Source: Suillus spraguei
Taxonomy: Eukaryota > Basidiomycota > Agaricomycetes > Boletales > Suillaceae
Length of the DNA stretch: 64,000 bases
Direction: 5' to 3'
NCBI GenBank assembly: GCA_016800925.1
Contig: JABCPU010000354.1
Coordinates: forward strand, 1-64,000
In this document: one piece after another, positions 11,194-22,871 of the stretch
How the letters are laid out: each line of letters opens with the position of its first letter
Position numbering within the stretch: the first letter of the stretch is position 1
Notes under the pieces: model-generated
Databases searched by the model: none
Told to the model about the DNA's origin: nothing
The model's input: only the letters and a program-made list of their open reading frames with translations
Program-made: the position numbers and the translations under genes

Positions 11194-12470
11194 ATGAAGG
11201 CAACACGAACTACCTCAAAGATCACCAAACAACTGTTAATCCTGGTCCCAACCCACCCATTACCTGACATCTCTCAATCATTCCTATGGGACAGTGGATA
11301 TGTTACAGCTCATTCACTTATCCAGGGGATATCTGAGTCTATGGAGCACATTATCATTGTCACTGTCCCTGGTTCTCTTGTCAAACCCATTAATCCTGAG
11401 GCCACCTTCATATGCTTACATGACGACATAACAGTGATGAGTTCGCTCAGGTGAATGGTGGTCAAAATACTTGGCAGGTTCCATGGGATGTCATGCAAGC
11501 TGCATGTGACATACTGTGGGCAAAAGCAGTGGAATTGAAGATAGCAGTGAAGTCCATTGCTGCCATCACTCCATCAGATCCGAGAACTTTTCCATATTGT
11601 CTGTCTGATGGTAAGCTTTGTATCTTTATGTACATGTGCTCTTGCTAATGATTTTTAGGTACTCCTGCCATTGTTTTGCTTGAGGCTAGTGCTCAACTTA
11701 CAGTATCTGAAGGTGGGTGCATTACCATGTGTCCGCTATATGAAACAAACATATCTGACATGTGCAATCACATGGGCCGGCATATCTTGCAGTCATTAAG
11801 CAACATACCTGAGGAACCTCCTTTGAAGGAGCTGGTACATTTTTTTATTTGTTAAACTACAGTATTTACATTGATATGTTCAAACAAGGTTGGTGTCAGT
11901 TATCCTTGCAGCTTCTGTGGCCATTCTGGAATGCCTGAATGCACAATTATGATTGTCATGCCAAACAATGTGGCACCCACCTGGACAACAGCTTGTATGT
12001 ACAAGCATACATTCAGGTACAGGTCTGCAGATGTGGGATCAAAAACCACACCATGTTGCAATGTCCACCTGAAATGCAAACTCTGTCACCCGGTACTCCC
12101 TCTTGAGCCTGGCAAGACATCCTGAAAGAGCACTGTAGTCTCTGTTGATGCTGTCTGGCATTACAACATGCCAGAGCACATCTTGAGTGAGCATGAGGAG
12201 TATTCAATGCCTGGACATAGGGAGGCCAGGGTTGCTTTGCCTGCAAGTATACTGAGGGCAATGAGTTTGACAGAGCTTGAGCAGAAGGCTGCTCGCATAC
12301 CTAAGGATCACTGGAAGCCATTGTATCAAGATGCAGAGAAGGAGAATATCCCAGCCTCAAGCTCCCGTCGGTCCAAATGCCCAGCAATGGCTCCTGCTGC
12401 ATCTATGCCTGCCAAGCATGTTCGTGTGGCTACTCAAGCTCTTCATACTGCCCATATGTTAGTTGTTTGA
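11194..12470 (+). pseudogene. Zinc-finger-like gene fragment of an agaricomycete repeat family
   Basis: Exons can be followed through a clear intron (11611-11658, GTAAGC...TTTTTAG) and a second one near 11834-11880. The downstream exon encodes YPCSFCGHSG, then a TPCCNVHLKCKLC segment about 40 residues later, giving Cys pairs that look like a zinc-binding fold. A segment with WHYNMPEHILSEHEEY-type spacing follows (a C2H2-like MPxHxxxxH), and the sequence ends in a basic, proline/alanine-rich tail at ~12470. I recall this arrangement from many uncharacterised mushroom proteins near transposons. A TGA near 12123, before the MPEH part, suggests decay or an unrecognised intron. Function is unknown; DNA binding is possible. 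Confidence 0.45.
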
Positions 12471-12474
12471 TTAT

Positions 12475-13690
12475 TCCATTCACTCATTATCGTACTTGTG
12501 ATGCTTTGCTTGCTATCATTTGCTGTTTCGTCTGTTCTATGATCAAAGTCATTGACTTGAAACAATCTGACTAAGCTACCACATTTGGTCAAATTAACGT
12601 GACCATAACGCTGTCACGGTAGGGGTAACTTACGCCAGCTCCATCAATTTCCCACACCTCTTGCATAACATATGTAAAATCTCGCCTCCCAAGTCCAAAA
12701 ACCGGCGTTTACACAAGTCATATCCGAACTGACGGGGAGAGCTTTCAACTTTCAAGCACTTTTCTACTAATTCTCTACCAGTATCCAAGCTATATCCATA
12801 TGAGGTGGTCAAGTCCAGAACCAGACCTTGAATATAAATTTAGTGATCCTTCCCAGCCTTGAATGCTAGACCAATAGTTTCCCCCTTCCGGTTTAACCAG
12901 ACAACTCAGACTGGCCAGCATCCGCGCTCTCCCAAGACATGGGATGTCGATCTTCAAGTTGCCTACCCTGAATTGTGAGTAACAGCTAGTCACTGAACTG
13001 GTCTAGTGCTTATCACCCTCATCCTCGCAGGCCACAAAACGATGATCCTCAAGTCGCAGAGCACAATAGCATCGACGCTGACGAACAGCCCAACAACATA
13101 CCTTTTGATATATGTCCGAGCTTCCACAACAGCTGGCAGCAGGGGATGGACATCACCAAGATGAAGTGCACGTTACCTTGTACCAGCAGCAGGTCGAGGC
13201 TCATCAAGATTACGTGACGAAATTCCATACCACCCGTGCAGTTCTCTACCTGTGGAGCGCTGCTCAACTTACATTCTGTCCATGAACTCTTCCGCTTTGT
13301 AGACGATGCTCATGGGAGTGCTCGCAACAAGGCTCCCTTCGACATTTATCCGCTCGCATAGACGAAGACACTTGTGCGGTGTGGTTCAGGGTTACTAAAG
13401 GTACATATGATGATCTTACACATGTCACTGTAGAACCAGAATCACCTGCATGATTGTCTTCTTCAATCACTTATATATTGTAATAGCCTGAGTAGTACGA
13501 TACTTTTGATAACTTTTACATACAGTTTCATTCCTTAAGAATTTCAGGCCCAGTATTGTGTCAGTGACACTGGTAGTATAACTTGAACGTGCGGGAAAAG
13601 CCGGCTTGAGAAAATTTACTTGTCTGCATTCAAATGGGACCAAGTCATTGTCCGACTCGGTGTTTGTTCGTCGATTGGCACGATACAAGT
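12475..13690. other. No gene assigned
   Basis: No recognisable domain on either strand. A weak plus-strand reading at 13040-13260 (Asn/Gln-rich) and short minus-strand frames at 13264-13688 show no family features. Confidence 0.5.
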
Positions 13691-13699
13691 ACTATACTC

Positions 13700-15400
13700 A
13701 TGGCATTATCTGATACCGATCCTTTCACCTTCAAGCTCGACATGTATGCAAGCAGGTCCTTCAGTTTCTTGAGAAGGAGTGTCGATGAGAGTTTACGGTG
13801 AGCATCCATCGTCAAGCCGACAGTGTGTCTGTCATTTGATCTCGCTTTTCAGGAGATCTTTCGTGTTGGACCAGAAGAACACGCAGCACTAGAACAATTT
13901 TCGAATATCTTGGCTTGAAATCCGGGTGAGTTCTTGCTCGAGTCACTTAGACTCCAGGCTTATGAGATGCCGCAACTTGAACGTCTGAATGACAGGACAA
14001 CTTGAAGATATTTTCGAGTGCTTTTTCATTTTCATTTTCATTTTCATTTATGTTTTTTTCTTTCTTAGGTTTCCCTTGTATTTCTGCTACTCTGTCATAA
14101 CTATATGGCTAGATCCTGCACCATCAATCTGTTACGGTGTACCTTTGATAGAGCCCTTGATAACTGAGGTCTCTTTCTTGGTATGTTCTGCTCTTGTAGT
14201 GGTATCACTTATGTACAGTCAGTTTTTACAGTGATTTGTCTGTCGCATATGACAGTTCTTTTGATCGGCCTCGACTGGTCTAGCCCAGAGTCGGTATTTC
14301 ACTTGTTTGTTTCATTAACACAAATACTCGCGCAATTCAGGATGCTGCAAATTGGTTTGCGATCACGGTGACTGGAGACCACTAGCCCCTAAGAGATATC
14401 TGTCTACTGCCCCCCGCAAGCAACCAAGATCATCACGAAGTTCAGGAATTGTAACGATGCCATCGCTGCCCTCTCGTTGAATGGGAAGTATTCACATTTA
14501 CTTCATCACCTATTGGGGAAGGCAATTCCGCAAGGAGTTCCCTGCTCTCAAACCTCAACGTATATGGGCCCTAAGACGTCAGTCCAGTGCTGTGCAGGTG
14601 GTTGCACTCAAATTCAAACACCATGCCGCCTGACGTCTTTGCGGGATTTTGATATTGTGGCCGATGGAACTGTCGTGGTCTGTTAGGGTTCCGGTGCCAA
14701 AGCATTCAAATTCCAGCGCATATCTCACGCTGCTGCTATCTGCAAACAGCACAGGAGCGTTTGGGTCTCTCGACTTTGATTTTGAAGCACTGCCCATCCT
14801 TGTCACGGCTTGTCCAACCCATATGATATTCCTAAAAGCCAGCCATACCTAGGTCTGTCATCGCATGCAGAAGCACTATCTGCCGCTCTGAATATGACGA
14901 TACCTCTCTCTTGACTGCTGACGAAGATGGTGAGCACGTGTTAATCCTGGATAACATCAGAGATCTGTTGAAGTTGCTCCAAGTTCTAGACTAACGCAAG
15001 AATGCGCCAGATATTGCCTTTCCCTATAACACCGACGTGGTTGTCACTCCTGGTTCACTGCACCTTCCGGCTCACCAGCTCATTCTCATTGTGAGACACC
15101 CACTATTGAGTAACGTTGTGCATACTGGACATCCATTACATGATAAATCTTCAGGGATTTAGGTCAAGAGGAAACCGGGTCCACATTCAAACCATTGTAT
15201 GTCATCCGTTCGCGATCCTCCTTCTCCTTCGATATTTATACTTAGACCAGCTGCTTTCTATCTGGGATTTACGCATCGGAACCCCCTTGGTGTGCCAATT
15301 TCAAACATTTACGTGAAGCCTGTAGCAATCAAGGCGGAACTTCAATCACTTGCACGTATATTGAATCTTCAACTTCTTTGAAAGCATTTCAATCTCCAGG
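13700..15400 (+). other. Possible decayed gene exons, not identified
   Basis: Several stretches look exon-like. One is a short peptide from ATG 13700 (MALSDTDPFTFKLDMYASRS) followed by a GTGAGC donor near 13799. Others lie at 14470-14690, 14890-15090 and 15190-15380. They do not join into one frame without breaks and I recognise no domain. Proline-rich and BTB-like readings were tried and not supported. Confidence 0.3.
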
Positions 15401-15478
15401 TAAGCGAGTTCCCACTCATTCACGGGCAGAAGACTTTTCACCTTCTCTATCAGACAACCCAGTTAACCGGGCATTACG

Positions 15479-16426
15479 GTGCATCCGGCGACGCGGGCGT
15501 CCCGTCTGGCCTCGATGAGTCCATCGAGCTCCATCACTTCTTTCCCCCTGGCCATTCTTTTCGATCAGAGTGTCTCAACAATCTTTCCAATAGCCTTCGA
15601 GACAGATTCAAGCAGCAGGGTGTCCCATCTGATTTTGATGAAACCTTTAGCCTGTTCTTACAACTTCCCCACATGTCTCATGCCGTCTTTCATAGAGATC
15701 TTACTGCTGCTAAGTCGTGGGCTACCGCTGCCGAGGAGACAAACCATGGTACTGCATTGGTTGCATATCAAACTGCATTGAAATCCCTAGATCAGCACGT
15801 TACTCTTTTATCGTCTTCCTCACGTCATTTCAACGTCTTGAGGATGGCCACGGCGTCGCTTCCCGTGGACGCTTTCTCGTGCAGCGTTCGCCATGGCGCG
15901 TTGACGACTACTGTGGAACTGGTGGAGCAAGATCGTGCAGTATTCTGGACCCATTTGGCACGCGTAAGCTCACCGTTCCGATGAACTTTCCCTCCCCGGT
16001 GACACCGGTGTAGCCTTGGAGAATGAGCTCAAGGAGCTGAGCTTTCGCCTTTATACCACATTCGACCAGTCTACTGAAGACCAGTCCCCACATATCCGAC
16101 AACTGACCATGCAATGGAACGATATTGTCTCCTGTATTCGCATACTCCCCGACTTGTCTCGGTTTCTCCTACCTCCCCTGTTTTCCGACCTACAGAAGGC
16201 TGCTCAAGAAGGTCCCGTCATCATCGTCAACGCTAGTCAGTACAGCTGCGACGCCTTGATTGTCCTGAGTGAACAAAATCCTATCCACATTCCAATCGGT
16301 ATCACGCGGACCTACTATACTGTATTCTTAGACGTTGCAACAGTCAAGGCACTTGAAAAAAATGGTGCCTTTGCGAGCAAATTGATATTAAAGGTACATC
16401 GGAACCGGCGCAGACTGACGACGTGA
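15479..16426 (+). pseudogene. TPR-CHAT protein fragment, CHAT domain truncated
   Basis: The reading runs through at least two frames. Around 15500-15690 are degenerate TPR-like helices. At 15690-15980 comes the conserved linker (AAKSWATAAEE, then LDQHVTLLSSSSRHFNV and VELVEQDRAVFWT). At 16016-16330 is the start of the CHAT caspase-like region (LLPPLFSDLQKAAQEGPVIIVNA, SCDALIVL). The catalytic His and Cys part of CHAT is missing: the frame runs into an unrelated tail ending at 16426. A frameshift near 15975-16010 separates the two blocks. CHAT domains are caspase-like proteases, often fused to TPRs and hugely expanded in mushrooms. This copy cannot be catalytic. Confidence 0.75.
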
Positions 16427-16482
16427 TCACTCACTCCACCTCTCTTTCGACTCGCCACCTTCGAACAATTCTTCCTTGGATC

Positions 16483-16883
16483 CTAATTCCCTATCCCCAA
16501 CACTTTCTTCACCTCCGTCAGCTCCCGCCATGCGTTTTCGAGGTACCTCATTGTCTCCTGTAACTCCTCCTCTCTGCGCAACGCCATGAGTGTTACCCAA
16601 CATTTGTCTTCAAGAGTAGTTGGAATCGGAATGGGCGGTGAGACAATGCGATTTTCAATACGAGATTGAGCTGTATCAGTCGCAGTATTCCATATATTCT
16701 ACCTTCCGTTAGTTTAACGAATACGATACAAGTCAGTTGCTTACGATCGCGGAATCACTGACAAATAATGGACCTGGTGCTTGAAGTGTACCTGCAGGTA
16801 TCTAATTTTGTTATGTAACCTGACGCGGATGCAAAATTCAGTGTACTTACAAGATCGGGGGTGATCTGAGCGCTTTCTGCCAT
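16483..16883 (-). CDS. Small intact three-exon protein, 101 aa, unknown function
   Basis: Three exons on the minus strand join in one frame: 16883-16851, 16801-16745 and 16698-16483. Both introns are short (49 and 46 nt) with GTAAG donors and AG acceptors, and intron 2 has a CTAAC branch-like site. The product starts MAESAQITPDL, is rich in Pro/Ile in the middle, and ends with a charged amphipathic helix (RREEELQETMRYLENAWREL) likely to form a coiled coil. It has no signal peptide or membrane segment. It is convergent with the truncated CHAT gene, 56 bp away. I do not recognise the family. The clean splicing and open frame in a field of wreckage argue that it is functional or recently so. Confidence 0.6.
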
Positions 16884-17556
16884 TGTGATATGTTGCGCGG
16901 TACTGGAATTGATCTGATAGTAGTAGTGCTATTACGCGGCGCTTAGAAGCTGTATTTAAAATAGATTATGGATTTGTAATATTGATGAGTCTAGATATAA
17001 TTGTTATTTAATAATACATGAGATAAAAAAGCAACGTCAATCGCGCTAAGTCTTTGAGCATGTAGTGGAGTCGAACTCTCCACCTCACAATCAGTAGATA
17101 TTTGAGAGACGGCGTGGAAACAATTAGGCTATCAGTTCTTTATGCCAATGCGCACGGTATAATACTTGGCGACCTATCACAGAGCTCCCGGCGATTCGGA
17201 AGGCTAATGTATGTCATAGAATGCAATTGTTTGCGCGCAGCAGATAGCGCTCTCAATAGATCTAGAACCTTGAGTAAATTCCATAAATCGAAGAAGTGCA
17301 GGAAATTATCAATGATCAGCGTAGGGTCCACTATGGTCGCTTCGCTAGAAGCTGCATTTGTACTCCACTCCCGTCATTGGGTATAGAGTTCGCTGAAACT
17401 TGGGGTCGCAAGCAAGGTGAATTGGACTGAGCGTGGAACTCGGCTAGTGAGCGCGGACATATCCATCATTGAGAATGTGGCCATTTCCATTTCTTCCTCT
17501 CAATTAGACGGATCGTGCAGAATTTCAAGTTCATGAGGAAACAAAAACAACTGCAT
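16884..17556. other. Intergenic, no gene assigned
   Basis: AT-rich non-coding DNA. A tRNA-like stretch at 17064-17130 (minus) has D-arm-like GCCTAATTG and a TTCGA loop, but no pairable acceptor stem, so it is not annotated as a tRNA. Confidence 0.5.
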
Positions 17557-19420
17557 CTATGCAATCTTGACAGTCTGAGCGACATTTGTGAGAATAAAGC
17601 CAGCGGCTAAAAAAAATAAACGGATGTACCTTGGCATATAATGAGTCTACGACCTTGCTAACTTGCTCCAGAGTTCCAATTGCTGCACCATACGTGTTCT
17701 GAAAAAAAGGATATGACCATGGATAGAATCAGTGGGAAGAGGGGACACACGTCAGCTTCTAGCTCATCAAATACGATTAGGCATCCTCGTCCCTGATCCA
17801 GTACGCCGTGGAACACCTTGTCCAAGATCATCTGGGATAGCCTGAAACACGAGATCAGCTACTTCTCACAGAAAAGAATTAATACGCACTTGGCTTCAAC
17901 GTCCTGCGTCCTTGCTCATCCTGTTTTGCAACGTGGTCAATCTCCACCACAGAGTACGGCTCAACGACACGCAGGAGGTTTTGCTGGAGGAGGGTGTCGT
18001 AAAGCGCTGCAAGATGCGAGCGAATGGTAGGGTCGGACGAGAGTTCTGTGTAGCGATGACAAGTGAATAACGAGTTGTATGAATCGAGCACAACATGCCA
18101 TGTTTAGTCCCGAAGGGCTTTCTAGAAATCCGCCAAGTTTCGATTCTGATGCGCAAGCGCTATGGTACGCACACTCTCGATCTCGCGGAGTTGAGCATAT
18201 TTCACCGCAAGCTTGATAGAAAGAAGTGATGTGACATCTTCAGGCTGGGATACATATCAGAATGAGTGGCGAGTTAAGATCATTGACAACGCACCATGAC
18301 CTTGCACAAAAGCATGTATTTGAGTGCATTCAACGCTGCTGGGTCGTCCTGCGATGACATATTCTCGAAAGTCTCATAGAAGTATGAATATGCAGTAGTG
18401 TAATCCTTGTCCTCAGCATGGAGAACACCGGATTGGAGGTCTAATGCTGCTTGAAGATGAGGAGGACAGTATATTGAGTTTGCAGCAGTCCGGGCGGACG
18501 TGAGGGCGGCCATTGTATTTCACCTACGTAGGGCATATAATGAGAAATACCGGGATGGTACCTAAAGACTAACCTTGGACTTTGAGAGGTTTCCAATGCC
18601 ACGATAGACGCGACTCTCGAGTAGGTGTACTTCGGTAAGAATCATCTTGTCATCTAACCTTTTCAACTCCGTCAAGAGTGCGTGAATTCGCGTTAAAACT
18701 AACTTGTACTGCAGTGCTTCGAGTTGCCTGTACCGATAATCAGCGTCGTCGTAAGAGGTAGAAGTGTCTCTGACAGGGAAACGAGACGGATTTGCAAGCT
18801 ATGTTTGAGGAATATGCACTTTTCACGCTTTGACCATTCAATGTTGTCGGTTAGGACGTCAATCTGAGTTTGCCGACTGTTAGGGATAGAGTTGAAATAA
18901 TTTAGAAGCGTGCAGACTACAAGGTAGACATTAACGAAGCATGGAAAGCCAAGAACAGAGGGCATTCACTCAACTTGGCAGTTGAAGACATAGATGATCT
19001 CGAGAGTGTGATGACTTGCGCTAAGCCACTGCCATCTCTGTCTGGAGTAAGCGCTTGCGTAAAACATGAGACTTTGCAAGACTCACTTTTGATCTTTAGC
19101 TCTGCAAGTTTTATCAAGGCAGACTCTTGGTCACGCAAGGACTGTTCCTTGTCAGCATTGACGGCCGATCCATTGGAGGTTGATGCTGGATGTATGATTG
19201 GCACTAGCAGTCAAGACACGCCTGTCGAGTCCAATACTTGTTTGTAAAGCTCCTCTGCACGCTTTGGGTTAGAAGACGCGATATCCGCAGCCTGCTTGAG
19301 GAGTTCTTGAGTAGATGTCAAATGATTCAGTGGAGGTAGTGTCGGGCTATGAGTACAAAGTGTTGCACCATGAGTGTGACGCGTCTTCATACCGTGGGAA
19401 TATGAGCCTGTGACAGTCAT
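17557..19420 (-). pseudogene. RPN6: 26S proteasome lid subunit Rpn6, disrupted copy
   Basis: This is the PCI-domain subunit Rpn6 (PSMD11), a scaffold of the proteasome lid. In order on the minus strand: ELLKQAADIASSNPKRAEEL (~19280), SLRDQESALIKLAELK (~19130), NSRQTQIDVLTDNIEWSKRE (~18850), [16 protein letters not shown] with [20 protein letters not shown] (18390-18510), the PCI part DPTIRSHLAALYDTLLQQNL (~18000), then [20 protein letters not shown] (~17790) and the normal C-terminal tail after a last intron, with its stop at 17557-17559. Lesions include a stop after the first block (~19212), GAG to TAG plus a small deletion near 18115, and a one-base loss near 17905. Introns are retained, so it is not a processed copy. 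It is either a decayed duplicate of an essential gene or is affected by consensus errors. Confidence 0.85.
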
Positions 19421-19724
19421 GGCAGAAGAAATTGTTCCGATAAGTCGGGATATCCGGCGAAATTTACGATTAGCTAATGTAAATTCTGTAAAGGGGATTC
19501 GCCTCAGATTCGTTGAGAAAAAAAAAAGGAATCCGATGTCACGTGACCTACGGCTGGAAATTCTGCATTGTGCTGACACACGGTTGCCATTGTGCTGCCT
19601 CCTGCACCTAACTTAGGGTTGGGCGCGGGAGTTGCTCGCACTGACACTGAGAGCACCGAATTAAATAGTTGTTAAAAATTAAATTACTATAGAAAACTGT
19701 AATAATTGAGGACTGAGGTGTTGA

Positions 19725-20746
<1,022 letters not shown>

Positions 20747-20775
20747 AACTCCAAGATATTCCAGCATACTCCTTC

Positions 20776-20862
20776 AGGAATCCTGCAAAGCGCAAGCTTT
20801 TCATTGCTGTCTCCTCCAACAAGGGTCTCTGCGGTAGTATCCATTCTTCCGCTGTAAAGATA
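20776..20862 (+). pseudogene. Fragment of ATP synthase F1 gamma subunit
   Basis: A 28-codon run with the pattern KRKLFIAVSSNKGLCGSIHS matches the conserved early part of F1-ATPase gamma (ATP3), the rotating shaft of mitochondrial ATP synthase. It directly follows the Hsp70 fragment on the same strand with about 30 bp between. The reading ends in TAA-containing AT-rich DNA after AVK. Only one exon-sized piece is present, so this is a captured or relocated fragment. Confidence 0.75.
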
Positions 20863-21163
20863 CAACCTAGCTTGGGCTGTAGATAAACCACTGCCTAAAC
20901 TAGTATGTTAGTCTTGCACTCCGTCTAGTCTGCTTCACTTGTAAGAACAAGAGCATTCAACCCTAAAGGGGGATGCCTATTTAGTATGGTCAAGTTCAAG
21001 TCTAACTTATTTGTGAAACAAGTGTCGAGGTCAGCGGTAAGTTGCTGTGGTCAGCGATGATACCGCCTGAACTAGCGTCATGCGTAGCAGTGCTACCGTT
21101 GTCGAGATAAAGTCAGTAACAGTTGCATCTAGCGAGCGATGTCGAGTGGTGATCTCAGCGTTA

Positions 21164-21295
21164 GCGGTAAGGTTGCGAGCAGTGCAAGGAAGCAGTAAAG
21201 AAGTCCACGGTACTTTCAGCAGTAAAGTAGCGGTGAGGTTGCGAGCGGTGCAAGGAAGCAGTAAAGAAGTCTGTGGTACTTTCAGCAGTAAAGTA
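21164..21295. repeat. 66-bp tandem duplication
   Basis: Two adjacent copies (21164-21229 and 21230-21295) starting GCGGTRAGGTTGCGAGC. They differ at a few positions, including CCACGG versus CTGTGG. Surrounding DNA at 20870-21440 shows related GCGGT/AGCAGTAAAG words but no gene. Confidence 0.85.
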
Positions 21296-21299
21296 GCGG

Positions 21300-21890
21300 T
21301 GCGTGAGAAGTTCAATCAAAGTAACAGTCAAAAGTCCAGTGGTATGCCAGCGGTAATGGAGAACGAGCGTGATGTATTAACGAGCAATAAGGAAACTTTA
21401 AAGACTATGTCCACTACTGGGTAGATCCAGAGCTAGACAGTAATCCTGACCTATAGTACGTGCAATGGTGTAAAATCAGGTACTGTATTGTGCAGGGTAT
21501 GCGGTGCTTATATCCTAATTCTATGTACTCGGAATACTCTAGGCGAGATCAGTAGCACTGGGGTGTTGTAACTGCCATAAGTAAACATAGCGCGAGGCGC
21601 TGCAGCACGAGGTAACATGTAATAAGGCTTGCCATGGAATCAGTGATAACAAACAGAAAACAAACTATGCACCAAATGGAGCTATGTGGATGCGGCAAGG
21701 ACATGGAAGGACATGGTTCGTGGAACAAGGTGCAGCAGTTGGTATGGTGTGCGGTAAGCGTGGGATGCCACCAGTACTGCTAAAGGGGTAAGACGGCCAT
21801 GGACGAGTGGTAACTCCTGTAGACGTGATACGAGTGTCAAAATATGGGGTTTTAAGCCCAGCGCCAATATGTTTGTTACACTGCATCTAA
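21300..21890. other. No gene recognised
   Basis: Low-information sequence between the Hsp70/ATP3 fragments and the minisatellite; no domain or repeat structure seen. Confidence 0.5.
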
Positions 21891-21891
21891 G

Positions 21892-22365
21892 GCCACTCAG
21901 CGGCATCTCTCATTTATTCCTTTGATCAACCTGCATCTGGCATGGTAAACCAGCCCTCAGCGGCATCTCTCATTTATTCTTTGATTGACCTGCACCTGGC
22001 ACGGTAAACCAGCCCTCAGCGGCATCTCTCATTTATCCCACACCTGGCATGGTGAACCAGCTCATGGTGAACCAGCCCTCAGTGGCATCTCTCATTTATT
22101 CCGCACCTGGCATGGTGAACCAGCTCATGGTGAACTGGCCCTCAGTAGCATCTCTCGTTTATTCCTTTGGTCAACCTGCACCTGGCATGGTGAACCGACC
22201 CATGGTGAACTGGCCCTCAGTGGCATCTCTCATTTATTCCTTTGGTTGACCTGCACCTGGTATGGTGAACCAGCTCGTGGTGAACCAGCTCGTGGTGAAC
22301 CAGCTCATGGTGAACCAGTCCTCAGTGGCATCTCTCGTTTATTCCTTTGCTCGACCTGCACCTGG
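21892..22365. repeat. ~60-bp minisatellite, split by the chromovirus
   Basis: Repeats of a unit built from CCTCAGYGGCATCTCTC, TTTATTCCTTTG and CCTGCACCTGGCATGGTGAACCAGC. Copy lengths vary because the short CTCATGGTGAACCAG part is sometimes repeated. The array resumes at 29892 after the LTR element. The open frame across it (GISHLF...WHGEPAHGE) is a by-product of periodicity. Confidence 0.9.
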
Positions 22366-22839
22366 TGTTACGAACTGGGGTGGCGTCACCAGTGACAGTG
22401 AAAAGACACAGGTGGTCTGCTGGGAAGGTCTACAATATCCAGAGAGGATAAGGTAAATGTACAAGGAACACGTTCCGAGTACGATCAAGGGTTCTGCCTC
22501 AAAGACAAGTCTAAGAGGTTCTATGAGAATAGAGACTAAGGCTAAGGAGTGCTTAGACTTAGAGATGATTCAAGATGACTTAGGTTGGAGACCTAAGCGA
22601 AGGATATTTCCAGGTAAAACCCAGTAAGATTAAAGTAAGGTATACAAGCATAATACAACATGCTTAAATAAGCCAATATGTGCGCACGGACCAAGAGAAG
22701 TGTGAGAATGTTAGTGCGTATCCAAAGAAGGAAGGCAACTATAGTACAGATGCGTTGAGCATATGAGTCAGAGTCTTGTTACATAATATACGAAGTAAAG
22801 GAGACGAGAAAATGAATAGGGGTACATACGACTGTAACA
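22366..22839 (-). repeat. 3' LTR of chromovirus
   Basis: 474 bp, TGTTACGAAC...GACTGTAACA in plus-strand view. At four sites it has TpG or CpA where the 5' LTR has CpG: GGTGGTC, AAATGTAC, TTACATAA and GTACATAC. The purine-rich AACAGGGGTAA immediately outside it (22840-22851, minus) is a candidate polypurine tract. Confidence 0.95.
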
Positions 22840-22871
22840 TTACCCCTGTTTTACACGTAAAGTCACCGGCT

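Noticed and set aside
17060..17135. tRNA gene on the minus strand
   Set aside because: A D-arm-like GCCTAATTG and a TTCGA loop are present, but the T-stem is shifted and no 5' partner for the acceptor stem exists. At best a tRNA-derived remnant.
17557..19420. Rpn6 as a processed retrocopy
   Set aside because: Introns at 17582-17640, ~17830-17885 and ~18050-18110 are retained, so it is not reverse-transcribed mRNA.
21892..22365. Repeat protein with WHGEPAHGE units
   Set aside because: The frame is open only because the ~60-bp unit lacks stops in one phase; the array continues unchanged beyond the LTR element.
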